Assembly (NCBI RefSeq): GCF_014205155.1
Contig: NZ_JACHMX010000001.1
Location: 2,666,001-2,730,000, forward strand
Direction: 5' to 3'
DNA from: Amycolatopsis umgeniensis
Lineage (GTDB): Bacteria; Actinomycetota; Actinomycetes; Mycobacteriales; Pseudonocardiaceae
DNA length: 64,000 bases
Numbering within the stretch: position 1 is the first letter of the stretch; each line of letters starts with the position of its first letter. A program made the translations under genes and the position numbers. Positions 18,621-27,393 of the stretch are shown here, piece by piece. A model generated the notes under the pieces. That model searched no databases. It saw only the letters and a list, made by a program, of their open reading frames with translations, and had not been told where the DNA came from.

Positions 18621-19754
18621 ATGCCCCGCATCCTTGTCCGCGTCGCCGCGCTGATCGCCGTTCTCGCCCTCCTCTTCGGTTTGCCGTGGTGGACGATCGT
18701 CGGCTCCCCCGAACTCCCGTCCGCGCTCGAAGTCCTCGGCACGATCGTGTTCGCCGTCGCGGCGATCGCCGTACCCGCGTGCATGGTCCTGGGCCACGGC
18801 CCGTGGCAGCGCGACCTCGCGGCGAAGATCGGCGACCTCTCCCTCGGGCTGATCTGGCTGCTGTTCTCCATGTCGGTACTCGGAAACGTGCTGCGGCTCG
18901 TGCTCGAGGTGTCCGGAGTGGACAGTGCGGCGGAAATCGTGTCCGGCGTCGTCGTGGCGGCCTTCGCGGTGCTGGCGGCGTACGGGATGGTCGAAGCGCG
19001 GCGCGTTCCGAGGCTCAAGGAACTCGACGTCGTGATCCCCCGGCTCGGCGCCGGTCTCGACGGGCTCCGCTTCGCGATCATCACCGACACCCACTTCGGC
19101 CCGCTGAACCGGACGAAGTGGTCGGAGAAGGTCGTCGAGGTGGTGAACGAACTCGACGCCGACGTCGTGGCCCACGCGGGCGACCTCGCCGACGGTTCCG
19201 TCGCCAAACGCGCACGGCAGGTCGCACCGCTCGGGAAGGTGCGCGCGAAACTCGGCAAGTTCTACATCACCGGCAACCACGAGTACTTCGGCGAGGCGCA
19301 GGCCTGGCTCGACCACATGCGCGACCTCGGCTGGGAACCGCTGCACAACCGCCACCTGCCCGTCCGGCAAGGCGGGGACACGCTCGTCTTCGCCGGGATC
19401 GACGATCCGACAGGCGCCGCCTCCGGCCTGCCGGGACACGGCCCCGACCTTCCCGCCGCACTCGACGGCGTCGCCGCGAGCACCCCGGTCGTCCTGCTCG
19501 CGCACCAGCCGAAGCAGGTCAAGCAAGCCGCCGAGGCGGGGATCGACCTCCAGATCTCCGGGCACACGCACGGCGGCCAGATCTGGCCGTTCCATCTCCT
19601 GGTCCGGCTCGATCAGCCCGTCCTGGCCGGACTTTCGCGCCACGGCGAGCGCACGCAGCTCTACACGAGCCGCGGCACCGGCTTCTGGGGACCGCCGCTG
19701 CGCGTCTTCGCGCCGAGCGAGATCACCCTCCTGACCTTGCGAAACAGCAAGTAG
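18621..19754 (+). CDS. membrane-anchored calcineurin-like metallophosphoesterase
   Basis: This 377-residue protein has four N-terminal membrane segments (about 5-130) followed by a metallophosphoesterase domain. The two-metal site is complete: Asp156 and His158 in 'TDTHFG', 'HAGDLADG', Asn219 and His220 in 'GNHEYF', 'LAHQPKQ', and His315 and His317 in 'GHTHGGQ'. The order resembles YkuE/YaeI-type enzymes that act on lipid-linked or nucleotide phosphates at the membrane; the substrate is unknown. It ends just before a compact hairpin terminator. Confidence 0.88.
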   Translation: MPRILVRVAALIAVLALLFGLPWWTIVGSPELPSALEVLGTIVFAVAAIAVPACMVLGHGPWQRDLAAKIGDLSLGLIWLLFSMSVLGNVLRLVLEVSGVDSAAEIVSGVVVAAFAVLAAYGMVEARRVPRLKELDVVIPRLGAGLDGLRFAIITDTHFGPLNRTKWSEKVVEVVNELDADVVAHAGDLADGSVAKRARQVAPLGKVRAKLGKFYITGNHEYFGEAQAWLDHMRDLGWEPLHNRHLPVRQGGDTLVFAGIDDPTGAASGLPGHGPDLPAALDGVAASTPVVLLAHQPKQVKQAAEAGIDLQISGHTHGGQIWPFHLLVRLDQPVLAGLSRHGERTQLYTSRGTGFWGPPLRVFAPSEITLLTLRNSK

Positions 19755-19760
19755 TCCGCT

Positions 19761-19810
19761 GGATGCGACGCCTTCGGGGTCGCATCCAGGCATTACCGAC
19801 AATTTTTTTT
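19761..19810 (+). terminator. rho-independent-like terminator
   Basis: A 9-bp GC-rich stem GGATGCGAC/GTCGCATCC (19761-19769 with 19779-19787) is followed 16 bases later by eight T residues (19803-19810). It lies right after the metallophosphoesterase stop. The stem text echoes the GGATGCGG hairpins at 8407-8456. Confidence 0.65.
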
Positions 19811-19813
19811 GTC

Positions 19814-19842
19814 TTGACAACTGGAGTGTTCGGGGCGAGAGT
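19814..19842 (+). promoter_or_regulatory. promoter for DUF998-hydrolase-macrodomain run
   Basis: A perfect TTGACA at 19814-19819 is followed 17 bp later by GAGAGT (19837-19842), a weak -10. The DUF998 start lies 38 bp further on. Confidence 0.5.
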
Positions 19843-19879
19843 AGGCGCAACGAACCGCCCGCTCCGAAAGGCCGAGACG

Positions 19880-20524
19880 ATGACCATCGCCGCCACCCGA
19901 ACCCCGCTCGCGATCCCGACCCGCGCCTTGCTCGCCTGCGGCGCGGTCTCGGGTCCGCTGTACTTCCTGACCTCGTTCACGCAGGCCGCCGTCCGTGACG
20001 GTTTCGACCTGACGAAGCACCCCGCGAGCATGCTGAGCAACGGCGACGCCGGCTGGATCCAGGTGACGAACTTCCTGGTCACCGGGGTCCTGATGATCGC
20101 GGGAGCGATCGGCCTGAGCCGGACGCTCGAGCCGGGCAGAGGCAGCACGTGGGGACCACGGTTACTGGGCACCTTCGGCGTCAGCCTGCTTTTCGCGGCG
20201 GTTTTCAAGGCCGACCCCGGCAATGGCTTCCCCGTCGGCACCGGCCAGGCCACCGTCAGCACCGCGGGCGTCCTGCATATGGCCGCCGGTTCGGTCGGCT
20301 TCCTCTCGCTGATCGTGGCGACCTTCGTGTTCGCGAGCCGCTTCTCCCGTGAGGGCCACCGCGGCTGGGCCGTCTACTCCCGCGCCACCGGTGTCGCGTT
20401 CTTCGCCTCGTTCGCCGGGATCAGCTCCGGCAACGCGAACGCCGTCGTGATGCTCGCCTTCTGGGCCGCCGTGCTGCTGGCCTGGGGCTGGGTCACCGCC
20501 GTCATCGTCCGTTCCGCTCGCTAG
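19880..20524 (+). CDS. DUF998 membrane protein
   Basis: This 214-residue protein has about six hydrophobic helices and the DUF998 hallmarks 'DLTKHPASMLSNGDAGWIQ' and 'VFKADPGNGFP'. The family is common in actinomycetes and has no assigned biochemical role. ATG follows AAAGGCCGAGACG. It begins a run with an alpha/beta hydrolase 23 bp downstream and a macrodomain gene after that, all behind one recognisable promoter. Confidence 0.8.
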   Translation: MTIAATRTPLAIPTRALLACGAVSGPLYFLTSFTQAAVRDGFDLTKHPASMLSNGDAGWIQVTNFLVTGVLMIAGAIGLSRTLEPGRGSTWGPRLLGTFGVSLLFAAVFKADPGNGFPVGTGQATVSTAGVLHMAAGSVGFLSLIVATFVFASRFSREGHRGWAVYSRATGVAFFASFAGISSGNANAVVMLAFWAAVLLAWGWVTAVIVRSAR

Positions 20525-20547
20525 CCCGATCGAGGAGAATCCCTGTC

Positions 20548-21345
20548 ATGAGCACCGTGACCTCGCAAGACGGCACCACCATCGCCTACACCCGCACCGG
20601 CTCCGGCCCCGCCGTCATCCTGGTCGACGGCGCGATGTGCCACCGCGAGTTCGGTCCGGCCACCCCGCTGGCCACCGAACTGGCGCCGCATTTCACCGTC
20701 TACACCTACGACCGGCGTGGCCGCGGCGAAAGCGGTGACACCGAACCGTTCTCCGTCGCCCGCGAAGTCGAGGACATCGCCGCGCTGATCAAGGAAGCGG
20801 GCGGGACAGCCCTCGTCTACGGGATCTCGTCCGGCGCCGCGCTCGCCCTCGAAGCCGCGAAAGCCGGACTCCCGATCACGAAACTGGCGGTCTACGAATT
20901 CCCGCTGGTCGTCGACGACACTCGCCCGCCGGTGCCGTCCGACTACACCGAACGGCTGGAGAAGGCCATCGCCACCGGACGGCCCGGCACCGCGATCAAG
21001 ACCTTCATGCGCGAAGGCGTCCGCGTCCCGGCGCCGGTCGTGTTCATGATGCAGCTCATGCCCGCGTGGCCGAAGCTGAAGAAAGTCGCGCCGACCCTGC
21101 GCTACGACGCCGCGCTGTTCGACGGCCTGCACGACGGCACCCCGCTGCCCGAGGGCCGCTGGGCGGGCGTCTCCGTGCCGACGCTGGTCATGGACGGAGG
21201 CAAGAGCCCCGCCTGGATCCGCAACGGCGTCGCCGCGCTGGCGAAGGCCGTCCCCGGCGCCGAACACCGCACCATCGAGGGCCAGACGCATATGCTCAAG
21301 CCGAAGGCGGTGGCCCCGGTACTGATCGACTACTTCACCGGCTGA
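20548..21345 (+). CDS. alpha/beta hydrolase
   Basis: This 265-residue hydrolase has the nucleophile elbow 'YGISSGAA' (Ser94), an oxyanion-type opening 'VILVDGAMCHREFG', the acid candidate Asp in 'LVMDGGKSP' and the catalytic His in 'EGQTHML'. The fold and length fit small esterases or peroxidase-like hydrolases of actinomycetes; no substrate can be assigned. The ribosome site GAGGAGAAT supports ATG 20548. It is likely co-transcribed with the DUF998 gene. Confidence 0.88.
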   Translation: MSTVTSQDGTTIAYTRTGSGPAVILVDGAMCHREFGPATPLATELAPHFTVYTYDRRGRGESGDTEPFSVAREVEDIAALIKEAGGTALVYGISSGAALALEAAKAGLPITKLAVYEFPLVVDDTRPPVPSDYTERLEKAIATGRPGTAIKTFMREGVRVPAPVVFMMQLMPAWPKLKKVAPTLRYDAALFDGLHDGTPLPEGRWAGVSVPTLVMDGGKSPAWIRNGVAALAKAVPGAEHRTIEGQTHMLKPKAVAPVLIDYFTG

Positions 21346-21355
21346 CGGAGCGGTC

Positions 21356-21907
21356 ATGCGGATCGAACTGAGCGAAGGCGACCTCACCGAACAGCGGGTC
21401 GACGTCGTGGTGAACGCCGCGAACTCGTCCCTGCTCGGCGGAGGCGGGGTGGACGGCGCGATCCACCGCCGCGGCGGGCCGGACATCCTCACCGAATGCC
21501 GGGCTCTGCGCGCGGGGCACTACGGCAAGGGCCTGAAAACCGGAGAGGCGGTCGCCACCACGGCGGGCCGCCTTCCGGCGCGCTGGGTGGTGCACACCGT
21601 CGGACCGGTGTGGTCGGATTCCGAAGACCGTTCCCCGTTGCTCGCGGCCTGCCACCGCAACTCGCTGCACGTCGCCGCCGACCTCGGCGCGCATACCGTC
21701 GCGTTCCCCGCGATCTCGACCGGGATCTTCCGGTGGCCGATCGAATCGGCCGCGGAGATCGCCCTCGAGACCGTGCTGAGCACCCTCGCGGCCGGGTCCA
21801 GTTCCGTCGAGGTGGTGCGGTTCGTGTTGTTCGAGAAAGCGAGCTACGACGTGTTCCGGGAGCAGGCGGACGCGCTCGGCATTCCCGCGGTCGGGCGGTT
21901 CACGTGA
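21356..21907 (+). CDS. macrodomain ADP-ribose-binding protein (O-acetyl-ADP-ribose deacetylase type)
   Basis: This 183-residue protein is a single macrodomain, with 'VVVNAANSSLLGGGGVDGAI' as the ADP-ribose-binding signature near residue 17 and 'FPAISTGIFRWPIESAAEIA' as the second phosphate loop. Proteins like this hydrolyse O-acetyl-ADP-ribose or remove ADP-ribose from proteins and nucleic acid. The start is 10 bp after the hydrolase stop, so it is probably the last gene of that operon. Tandem 21-bp repeats follow its stop. Confidence 0.92.
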   Translation: MRIELSEGDLTEQRVDVVVNAANSSLLGGGGVDGAIHRRGGPDILTECRALRAGHYGKGLKTGEAVATTAGRLPARWVVHTVGPVWSDSEDRSPLLAACHRNSLHVAADLGAHTVAFPAISTGIFRWPIESAAEIALETVLSTLAAGSSSVEVVRFVLFEKASYDVFREQADALGIPAVGRFT

Positions 21908-21924
21908 CCGATGGGACGACACGT

Positions 21925-21966
21925 GTCGTCCATCCAGTCACGCGAGTCGTCCATCCAATCACGCGA
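21925..21966. repeat. two tandem 21-bp repeats (ACGCGA-type, copy 2)
   Basis: Two adjacent 21-bp units each contain GTCGTCCATCCA followed by TCACGCGA. They occupy 21925-21945 and 21946-21966 and differ at one base. They fall between convergent genes, like the related blocks at 931-990 and 36,911-36,986. Confidence 0.65.
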
Positions 21967-21993
21967 AAGTACCGGCTCGGCTCACGAGCCCGC

Positions 21994-22977
21994 CTAGACA
22001 CCCGCGGGCGAACTCCCCCTCTGCACCACTTCCCGCGCCGCCCCGCTCCCGTCCGCCGGAACCGCCCAGATCCCCGACTCGAGCCCGTACGCGACGGTCC
22101 GGTCGTCGAGCCACGCCGCCTGGTCGTCCACGCTCCGCGTCTCGGCCAGCAAGGTCTCCCGGCCGGAAGCCAGATCGAGTACCGCCAGCCGCCACGGCGC
22201 AGCGAGATCGGCGGAAACCCGCTTCTTGAAGGCGATCCGCTTCCCGTCCGGCGAAAGTGACGGGCATTCGACGTTCTCCCGGATCATGTTCGCGCTGAAC
22301 TTCTCGTAATCCGCCTCGACGAGGTAGGTCTTCCCCTTCGTCCCCACGGTCGCGTAGAACTTCTTGCCGTCGGCCGCGAAGGTGATCCCCCAATAGTTCA
22401 CGTCGGACGAGTAGTACTGCTTGCCATCGAGGAACAGCGCCATCTCCTCGACGCTCTTCAGCAGTTGCCCGCTCGACAGGTCGAGGATCCCGGCCCTGGT
22501 CGAAAACCCTGTCTCCGCATAGGAATCACCGTTGACGAACAGCGTCCAGTAGACGAGCCTGCCGTCCGGCGAGACCCGGCCCCGGCTGGGTGTGCCGGGC
22601 AGTTCGACGCGGCGGATCTCGTTGAGGTCCTTGTCCAGCACGATGACGTCGGTCACCGGCGGCAGCACACCGGGTTGCGCGGCCAGGCAGAGCGCCGTTC
22701 CCGCGGAGGCGGCGAATCGGTCGCAGCTGAGGCCCGCCACCTTTCGCGGCTGGCCGGGCGAGTCCGCCGGAACCGTGGCGAGATGCCCGAAGTCGGGGCC
22801 TTCGGCGGTGTTGCGGAACAGCAGCTGCCCCTTGGCCTGCACCGAAACCGGCTGACCCGAAACCACGGCCACGGCGTTGACGCCCGGCCCGCGGTCCCGC
22901 GAGTAGAGCCCGTAGCCGACGGCCGCCGCGATCAGGACGACGACAGCCGCCACCACACCCAGTATCCGTGTTTTCAT
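21994..22977 (-). CDS. TolB/LpqB-like beta-propeller protein with membrane anchor
   Basis: This 327-residue protein has one N-terminal membrane helix (about 5-24) and then a propeller of WD40/TolB-like blades, seen as repeated 'SPDGRLVYWTL', 'FAADGKKFYATV', 'SPDGKRIAFKK' phrases. It is probably extracytoplasmic. It overlaps the upstream MFS gene as an ATGA junction, so it is translationally coupled to the transporter and may act with it as a sensor or accessory. The TolB-like phrases carry the call. Confidence 0.75.
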   Translation of the reverse strand: MKTRILGVVAAVVVLIAAAVGYGLYSRDRGPGVNAVAVVSGQPVSVQAKGQLLFRNTAEGPDFGHLATVPADSPGQPRKVAGLSCDRFAASAGTALCLAAQPGVLPPVTDVIVLDKDLNEIRRVELPGTPSRGRVSPDGRLVYWTLFVNGDSYAETGFSTRAGILDLSSGQLLKSVEEMALFLDGKQYYSSDVNYWGITFAADGKKFYATVGTKGKTYLVEADYEKFSANMIRENVECPSLSPDGKRIAFKKRVSADLAAPWRLAVLDLASGRETLLAETRSVDDQAAWLDDRTVAYGLESGIWAVPADGSGAAREVVQRGSSPAGV

Positions 22978-24218
22978 GCGTATGTCCTCAGTGGACGGAG
23001 TACGGCGGCCGCGACGATCACGACCACCAGCGCGCCGGCGGCGACCAAGACCGCGGCGTGCAGGTCCCACGCGGTCCATGCGAGTCCGAAAAGGACGGAC
23101 GCGAACATCCGCGTCGTCGCCTGGCCGGTCTGCACCAGTGCCAGTCCGCTCGCCCGCTGATGCTCGGGCAGCAGCGGCCCGGCGGCGGCCATCAGGACAC
23201 CGTCGGTGGCGGCGTAGAAGACACCGTGCAGCACGAGCGCCAGCACCGCGAGCACCCCGCCGTCCACCGGTCCGAGCAGCGCCAGCAGCGCGACGACCAG
23301 CGCGACGTGCCCGCCGAGGAACACCTTCCAGCGGCCGACCCGGTCCGAAAGCCTGCCGAGCGGGACGGCGAGCAGCAGGTACACACCGGCGGTTCCCAGT
23401 GGCAGCAGGGGGAAGAACACCGCGCCGAGATCCCATCGGCGCTGCAGGACGAGGTAGAGGAACGAGTCGCTGAGGGTGACCAGGCCCAGCAGGGCCGCCC
23501 AGACGCAGATCCGGCGGAACGACGCCTGCCGGATCAGGCCCGCGGTCTCCCGCAACGAGACCTTGTGCCTTTCGGCCCTCGGCTTCGGCTGGTGGTCCTT
23601 GACCAGGACCAGCAGGATGATCACGCCGATCGCGGCGATACAGAAACTCGTGAAGAACACCGAGTCGTAGCTGCCGAGGCTGAGCCACAGCACGGCCATC
23701 GCGACCAGCGGGCCGAGGAACGCGCCGAAGGTGTCCATCGCCCGGTGCACGCCGAACGCGCGGCCGAGGTGCTCGGGGTCGCTGCTCAACGTGATCAGCG
23801 CGTCCCGCGGCGCGGTCCGGACGCCCTTGCCGGTGCGGTCGGCCGCGAGGACCGCGCCGATCGCGACGGTGGACGAACCCGCCAGCATCAGGCCGATCTT
23901 GCCCAGCGCGGAAAGGCCGTAACCGAAGCAGGCCACCGCTTTGAGCCGCTGCCACCGGTCCGCGAGATGCCCGCCGACGAGCCGGACCAGCGCGGTGACA
24001 CCGGAATAGAGACCGTCGAGCACGCCGAACTGCAGCGGGCTCAGGCCCAGACCGAGGACGAGGTAGAGCGGGAGTACCGCGGTCACCATCTCCGACGAGA
24101 TGTCGGTGACCAGGCTGACCAGGCCGAGCGCGACGACGTTCCCGGTGACGGCCCGCTTCATGCCGCTCTTCGGTACTTCCGCCGCGGTGTCCGCTCCCCT
24201 GGCGGTGGCGATGTACAT
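22974..24218 (-). CDS. major facilitator superfamily transporter
   Basis: This 414-residue carrier has twelve likely helices and the MFS loop motif 'GGHLADRWQRLK' after helix 2, with 'LGRLSDRVGRWK' at the equivalent place in the second half. 'MVTAVLPLYLVLGLGLSPLQ' and 'DRTGKGVRTAPRDALI' resemble a widespread actinobacterial/proteobacterial drug-exporter-like group. The ATG at 24218 starts MYIATARG and AGGAGG lies just before it. The substrate is unknown. Translationally coupled to the beta-propeller gene. Confidence 0.88.
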   Translation of the reverse strand: MYIATARGADTAAEVPKSGMKRAVTGNVVALGLVSLVTDISSEMVTAVLPLYLVLGLGLSPLQFGVLDGLYSGVTALVRLVGGHLADRWQRLKAVACFGYGLSALGKIGLMLAGSSTVAIGAVLAADRTGKGVRTAPRDALITLSSDPEHLGRAFGVHRAMDTFGAFLGPLVAMAVLWLSLGSYDSVFFTSFCIAAIGVIILLVLVKDHQPKPRAERHKVSLRETAGLIRQASFRRICVWAALLGLVTLSDSFLYLVLQRRWDLGAVFFPLLPLGTAGVYLLLAVPLGRLSDRVGRWKVFLGGHVALVVALLALLGPVDGGVLAVLALVLHGVFYAATDGVLMAAAGPLLPEHQRASGLALVQTGQATTRMFASVLFGLAWTAWDLHAAVLVAAGALVVVIVAAAVLRPLRTYA

Positions 24219-24292
24219 GGAGACCTCCTACGCCGCGAGGAGGTGCCGGGTCGCGGTGCACACGGCCGCGACCCGGCACCTGATCACGGGGA

Positions 24293-25882
24293 TCAGTGGC
24301 AGGTGTAGGTGGGCGAGGAGTCGATGGTCTTGCCGTCGAGGCCGATCAACTGCGTCGAGAACGCGTTGTCCGACATGTTCAGCTTGAGCACACCGAAGGT
24401 CGAGATGGCCTTCGCCGTCGCCGGGTGCTCGGTCTTGACCGGGTAGAGCGTCATCCCGCCGCCACCGCCGATGATCTGCACCGGGCCGTTGACGTCCTTG
24501 GCGCCGCTGGCGTTCTGCGGGAAGAACCGCTCGTAGTGGTGGTCGTGCCCGTTGAGCACCAGATCGACCTTGCTCTTGACCATGGTCTCCCAGAGCGTGG
24601 CCATCTTCGGGTTGTCGCCGTGGTCACCCGAGGTGTAGCGCGGGTGGTGGTAGTACGCGGCGACGCAGGGCTTGGTGTTGCTCGCCAGATCCTGCTTGAT
24701 CCAGTTCAGCTGCTCGTCGCTGACCGCGTTCGCGGCGAGGCCGGGCGAGAACTCCGTGCTGTCGATCGCGACGAAGTGCCAGTTGCCCATTTCCCAGCTG
24801 TAGTAGGTCTTCCCGTTCGGCGTCGCGATCTTGCCGAAGTACTTCTTGTAGGCGCCCAGCGGAGTGTGGTCGTACGTCTCGTGGTTGCCGGGGACCGGGT
24901 GCATGATGTTCTTGTACTTGCCCCAGGTCTTGTCGAAGTAGTTCGTGAAGTCCTCGATATGGGCGTCGTCGTACTGGTTGTCGCCCATGGTGATCACCGC
25001 GGCCGGGTTGATCTGCCCGACCAGGTTGGCGGTCTTCGGGTGGATGCACGACGACGAGGACGCCGTGCACTGGTCCGCGATGTCGCCCGCGGCGGCCAGT
25101 ACGAACGACGAACCGCCGCCCGCCTGCGTGGTCGCCTGGATCTGGCCGCTGGCGGCCGAAGTGTTGCCGGCGGCGTCCTTCGCGCGGACGGTGTAGGTGT
25201 ACGCGGTCGCCGCGGTCAATCCGCTGTCCGTGTAGGAAGCGCTTTCCGAAGTGCCGACGACCTGGCCGTTGCGCAGCACTTCGTACGCGCTGACACCGAC
25301 GTTGTCCGTCGAGGCCGTCCACGTGAGGTCCACTGTGGACGAAGTGATCGCGCCGGCCTTGAGGTTCGTCGGCGCGGTGGGCGCCTGGGTGTCGCCGGAC
25401 GAGTCCGACGTCCCGTAAACCTGCATCTCCCAAAGGGAGTAGCCGTAACTGGTGGCGCGTTTGGTCGCGACGAGGCGCAGGTACCGGCCGCGGGCGGACA
25501 GCCCGGTGAGGTCGTCGGTACCGCCGTTGCCGTTGGTGACGGACTTGACCGAGGTCCACGCCGAGCCGTCGTTGGAGACTTCCAGCTTGTACGCGGTGGC
25601 GTACGCCGCTTCCCAGTTCAGCTTGACCCGGTTGACGGCGGACGGGCCGCCGAGGTCGATGCGGATGAACTGCGGGTCCGCGCCTTCGGCGCTCGCCCAG
25701 CGGGTGCTGGTCTTCCCGTCGACGGCGAGCGGGCCGCCGTACTCCGCGGCCTCGACCGAGGAGACGAGGACAGGTTTTCCTTGGGACAAAAGGACATCAG
25801 CGGCCTGGGCGCTTCCGCTGAGCAGCGTCGGCAACAGGATGACGGCCGCGCCTATGGGCAGTAGTCGGGTTCGGGCCTTCAC
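24293..25882 (-). CDS. secreted metallophosphoesterase with F5/8C and FN3 domains
   Basis: This 529-residue exported enzyme has a signal peptide (1-29, ending AQA), a discoidin/F5-8C domain (about 30-150; 'SVEAAEYGGPLAVDGKTSTR', 'SYGYSLWEMQVYG') and an FN3 domain (about 157-245; 'APTNLKAGAITSSTVDLTW'). A purple-acid-phosphatase-like catalytic domain (about 250-529) has the metal motifs 'AAGDIAD', 'MGDNQYD', 'GNHETY', 'YYHHPRY' and 'NGHDHHYER'. The binding modules suggest action on polymer-bound or cell-surface phosphate. GTG 25882 follows GGGGAGATCGAT. Two palindromes lie in its upstream gap. Confidence 0.9.
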   Translation of the reverse strand: MKARTRLLPIGAAVILLPTLLSGSAQAADVLLSQGKPVLVSSVEAAEYGGPLAVDGKTSTRWASAEGADPQFIRIDLGGPSAVNRVKLNWEAAYATAYKLEVSNDGSAWTSVKSVTNGNGGTDDLTGLSARGRYLRLVATKRATSYGYSLWEMQVYGTSDSSGDTQAPTAPTNLKAGAITSSTVDLTWTASTDNVGVSAYEVLRNGQVVGTSESASYTDSGLTAATAYTYTVRAKDAAGNTSAASGQIQATTQAGGGSSFVLAAAGDIADQCTASSSSCIHPKTANLVGQINPAAVITMGDNQYDDAHIEDFTNYFDKTWGKYKNIMHPVPGNHETYDHTPLGAYKKYFGKIATPNGKTYYSWEMGNWHFVAIDSTEFSPGLAANAVSDEQLNWIKQDLASNTKPCVAAYYHHPRYTSGDHGDNPKMATLWETMVKSKVDLVLNGHDHHYERFFPQNASGAKDVNGPVQIIGGGGGMTLYPVKTEHPATAKAISTFGVLKLNMSDNAFSTQLIGLDGKTIDSSPTYTCH

Positions 25883-25957
25883 ATCGATCTCCCCGGGAAT
25901 CCGTGGCGGCGGGTTGAGAGGGACGGGTGCGCGGCGTTCACTTCGAGTACACTGTTC

Positions 25958-25998
25958 GTTTGGTAACTTTCCTAACGAATGCGTACGGTAATCCGTAC
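25958..25998. promoter_or_regulatory. two palindromes in the divergent metallophosphoesterase/HAD promoter
   Basis: GTTAGGAAAGTTACCAAAC (minus strand, 25958-25976) is a near palindrome of the TTAGGAAAG...CTTTCCTAA kind often seen before secreted polysaccharide-active enzymes in actinomycetes. GTACGGTAATCCGTAC (25983-25998) is a perfect 6-4-6 palindrome. Either could bind a repressor for the secreted phosphoesterase, the HAD gene, or both. Confidence 0.5.
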
Positions 25999-26029
25999 CA
26001 CTCAGCGAGTCAAGACGTAGACTCGTCCC

Positions 26030-26674
26030 ATGACCGGCGCCTTGATCTTCGACTTCGACGGAACGCTGGTCGACACCGAAGCGGCCGTCCTCGTGGCGTG
26101 GCAGGAAACCTTCCGGGAACGCGGCGGCGAACTCCCCCTCGACGTCTGGCACACCGTGATCGGCACGCAGAACACCGCCATCGCGATGTTCGAACTGCTG
26201 GCGAAGGACGACGAGAACCTCGACAGGATCGCGGTCCGCACCGGCGTCCGCGCCCGGGTCACCGAACTGCTGGAATCCGAGGGACCGCGTCCCGGCGTCC
26301 AGGAGTACCTCGACGACGCGAAGGAACAAGGCCTCCGGCTCGCGATCGCGTCCAGCTCGACCGGAGACTGGGTCTCCACGCATCTGAACCGGCTCGGCCT
26401 CGCGGACGCGTTCGAAGCCGTCCTCACCGGCGACCTCCACGAGGCGAAGCCGAGCCCGGACCTCTACCTCGCCGCTCTCGCCGCGTTGGACCTGCCGCCG
26501 TCCGAGGCGATCGCGTTCGAGGACTCACCGCACGGCGTCACCGCGGCGAAGGCCGCCGGGCTGAGGTGTGTCGCGGTGCCGAACCCGATCACCGCGGTGC
26601 TGAACTTCGACCACGCCGATCTCGTGCTGGGCTCGCTGGCCGACAAACCCCTCGGGGAGTTACTCGAGCGGTAG
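26030..26674 (+). CDS. HAD-superfamily phosphatase (beta-phosphoglucomutase-like group)
   Basis: This 214-residue enzyme begins with the nucleophile motif 'FDFDGTLVDTE' (Asp10 and Asp12 region). Motif II is 'LAIASSSTGDW', the motif III Lys lies in 'HEAKPSPDLYL', and motif IV is 'AFEDSPHG'. A helical cap follows motif I, placing it in the beta-PGM-like group with phosphatases and sugar-phosphate mutases. The substrate is unknown. It is divergent from the secreted phosphoesterase. Confidence 0.88.
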   Translation: MTGALIFDFDGTLVDTEAAVLVAWQETFRERGGELPLDVWHTVIGTQNTAIAMFELLAKDDENLDRIAVRTGVRARVTELLESEGPRPGVQEYLDDAKEQGLRLAIASSSTGDWVSTHLNRLGLADAFEAVLTGDLHEAKPSPDLYLAALAALDLPPSEAIAFEDSPHGVTAAKAAGLRCVAVPNPITAVLNFDHADLVLGSLADKPLGELLER

Positions 26675-26705
26675 GACCTCGCGAGTACCCGCACCGAGCC
26701 CGCAG

Positions 26706-26760
26706 GTCCGTGAAGGCCTCCTTGAGAGACCCAGAGTCCCTCAAGGAGGCCTTCACGGAC
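26706..26760. terminator. GTGAAGGCC-family hairpin
   Basis: Perfect 21-bp arms (26706-26726 with 26740-26760) begin GTCCGTGAAGGCCTCC. It lies between convergent HAD and NUDIX genes and belongs to the dispersed hairpin family also at 8301, 28459, 46893 and 62363. Confidence 0.75.
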
Positions 26761-26784
26761 TACGCGGCCTGCTGAGCGAGTTAC

Positions 26785-27252
26785 TCAGCCGTTGAGCAGC
26801 TCACCCAGCCGGGTGAGGAACGGACGCTGGCCCTTGAGTAGCTTCTCCTCCGCTTCGGCGAGCCCGAACCAGGCGACCCTGTCGACCTCCGGGAACTCCT
26901 GCGTCCGGCCCGACCGCGGCGGCCACTCCATCTCGAAGGTCCCGGGAACCACCTGAGCGGGATCGAGGTCCCCCTCCACCGCCCAGACCGTCACGACCTT
27001 CCCGCCGGACTGCTTCACCTCGCCGAGCGGGCGGTACTCACCCTCCGGCGCCGGCAGCCCCAGTTCCTCCTGGAACTCGCGCCGCGCCGCGGCCTCCGGC
27101 GTCTCGTCCGGCTCGTACTCACCCTTGGGCACCGACCAGCCGCCCGCGTCCTTCTTCGCCCAGAACGGCCCGCCCATATGCCCGAGCAGTACCTCGGTCA
27201 CCTCGCCCGACCTGCGGAAGAGCAGGATCCCGGCACTCGTCTTACCCGCCAT
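26785..27252 (-). CDS. NUDIX hydrolase
   Basis: This 155-residue protein contains a full NUDIX box. 'GEYEPDETPEAAARREFQEE' ends in the metal-binding REFQEELG, following 'WSVPKGEY'. The family removes a nucleoside or other group from a diphosphate. Text such as 'AGILLFRRSGEVTEVLLGH' and 'GPFWAKKDAGGW' resembles a widespread actinobacterial subgroup related to bis(5'-nucleosyl) or MutT-like enzymes. The ATG at 27252 fits the usual length. Convergent with the HAD gene. Confidence 0.9.
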   Translation of the reverse strand: MAGKTSAGILLFRRSGEVTEVLLGHMGGPFWAKKDAGGWSVPKGEYEPDETPEAAARREFQEELGLPAPEGEYRPLGEVKQSGGKVVTVWAVEGDLDPAQVVPGTFEMEWPPRSGRTQEFPEVDRVAWFGLAEAEEKLLKGQRPFLTRLGELLNG

Positions 27253-27393
27253 GGCGTCCAGTCTGGCCTTGCTCCGATCGGGTGATGCGACCGCCCCGCG
27301 AAAAAAGTTTCCGCCCGGATGTCGATTCACGTCGAGCCCGTCCGACGCATGAGCAGAAGCAGCCCGACAGCCTCTCCCGGAAGGACCGGAACC

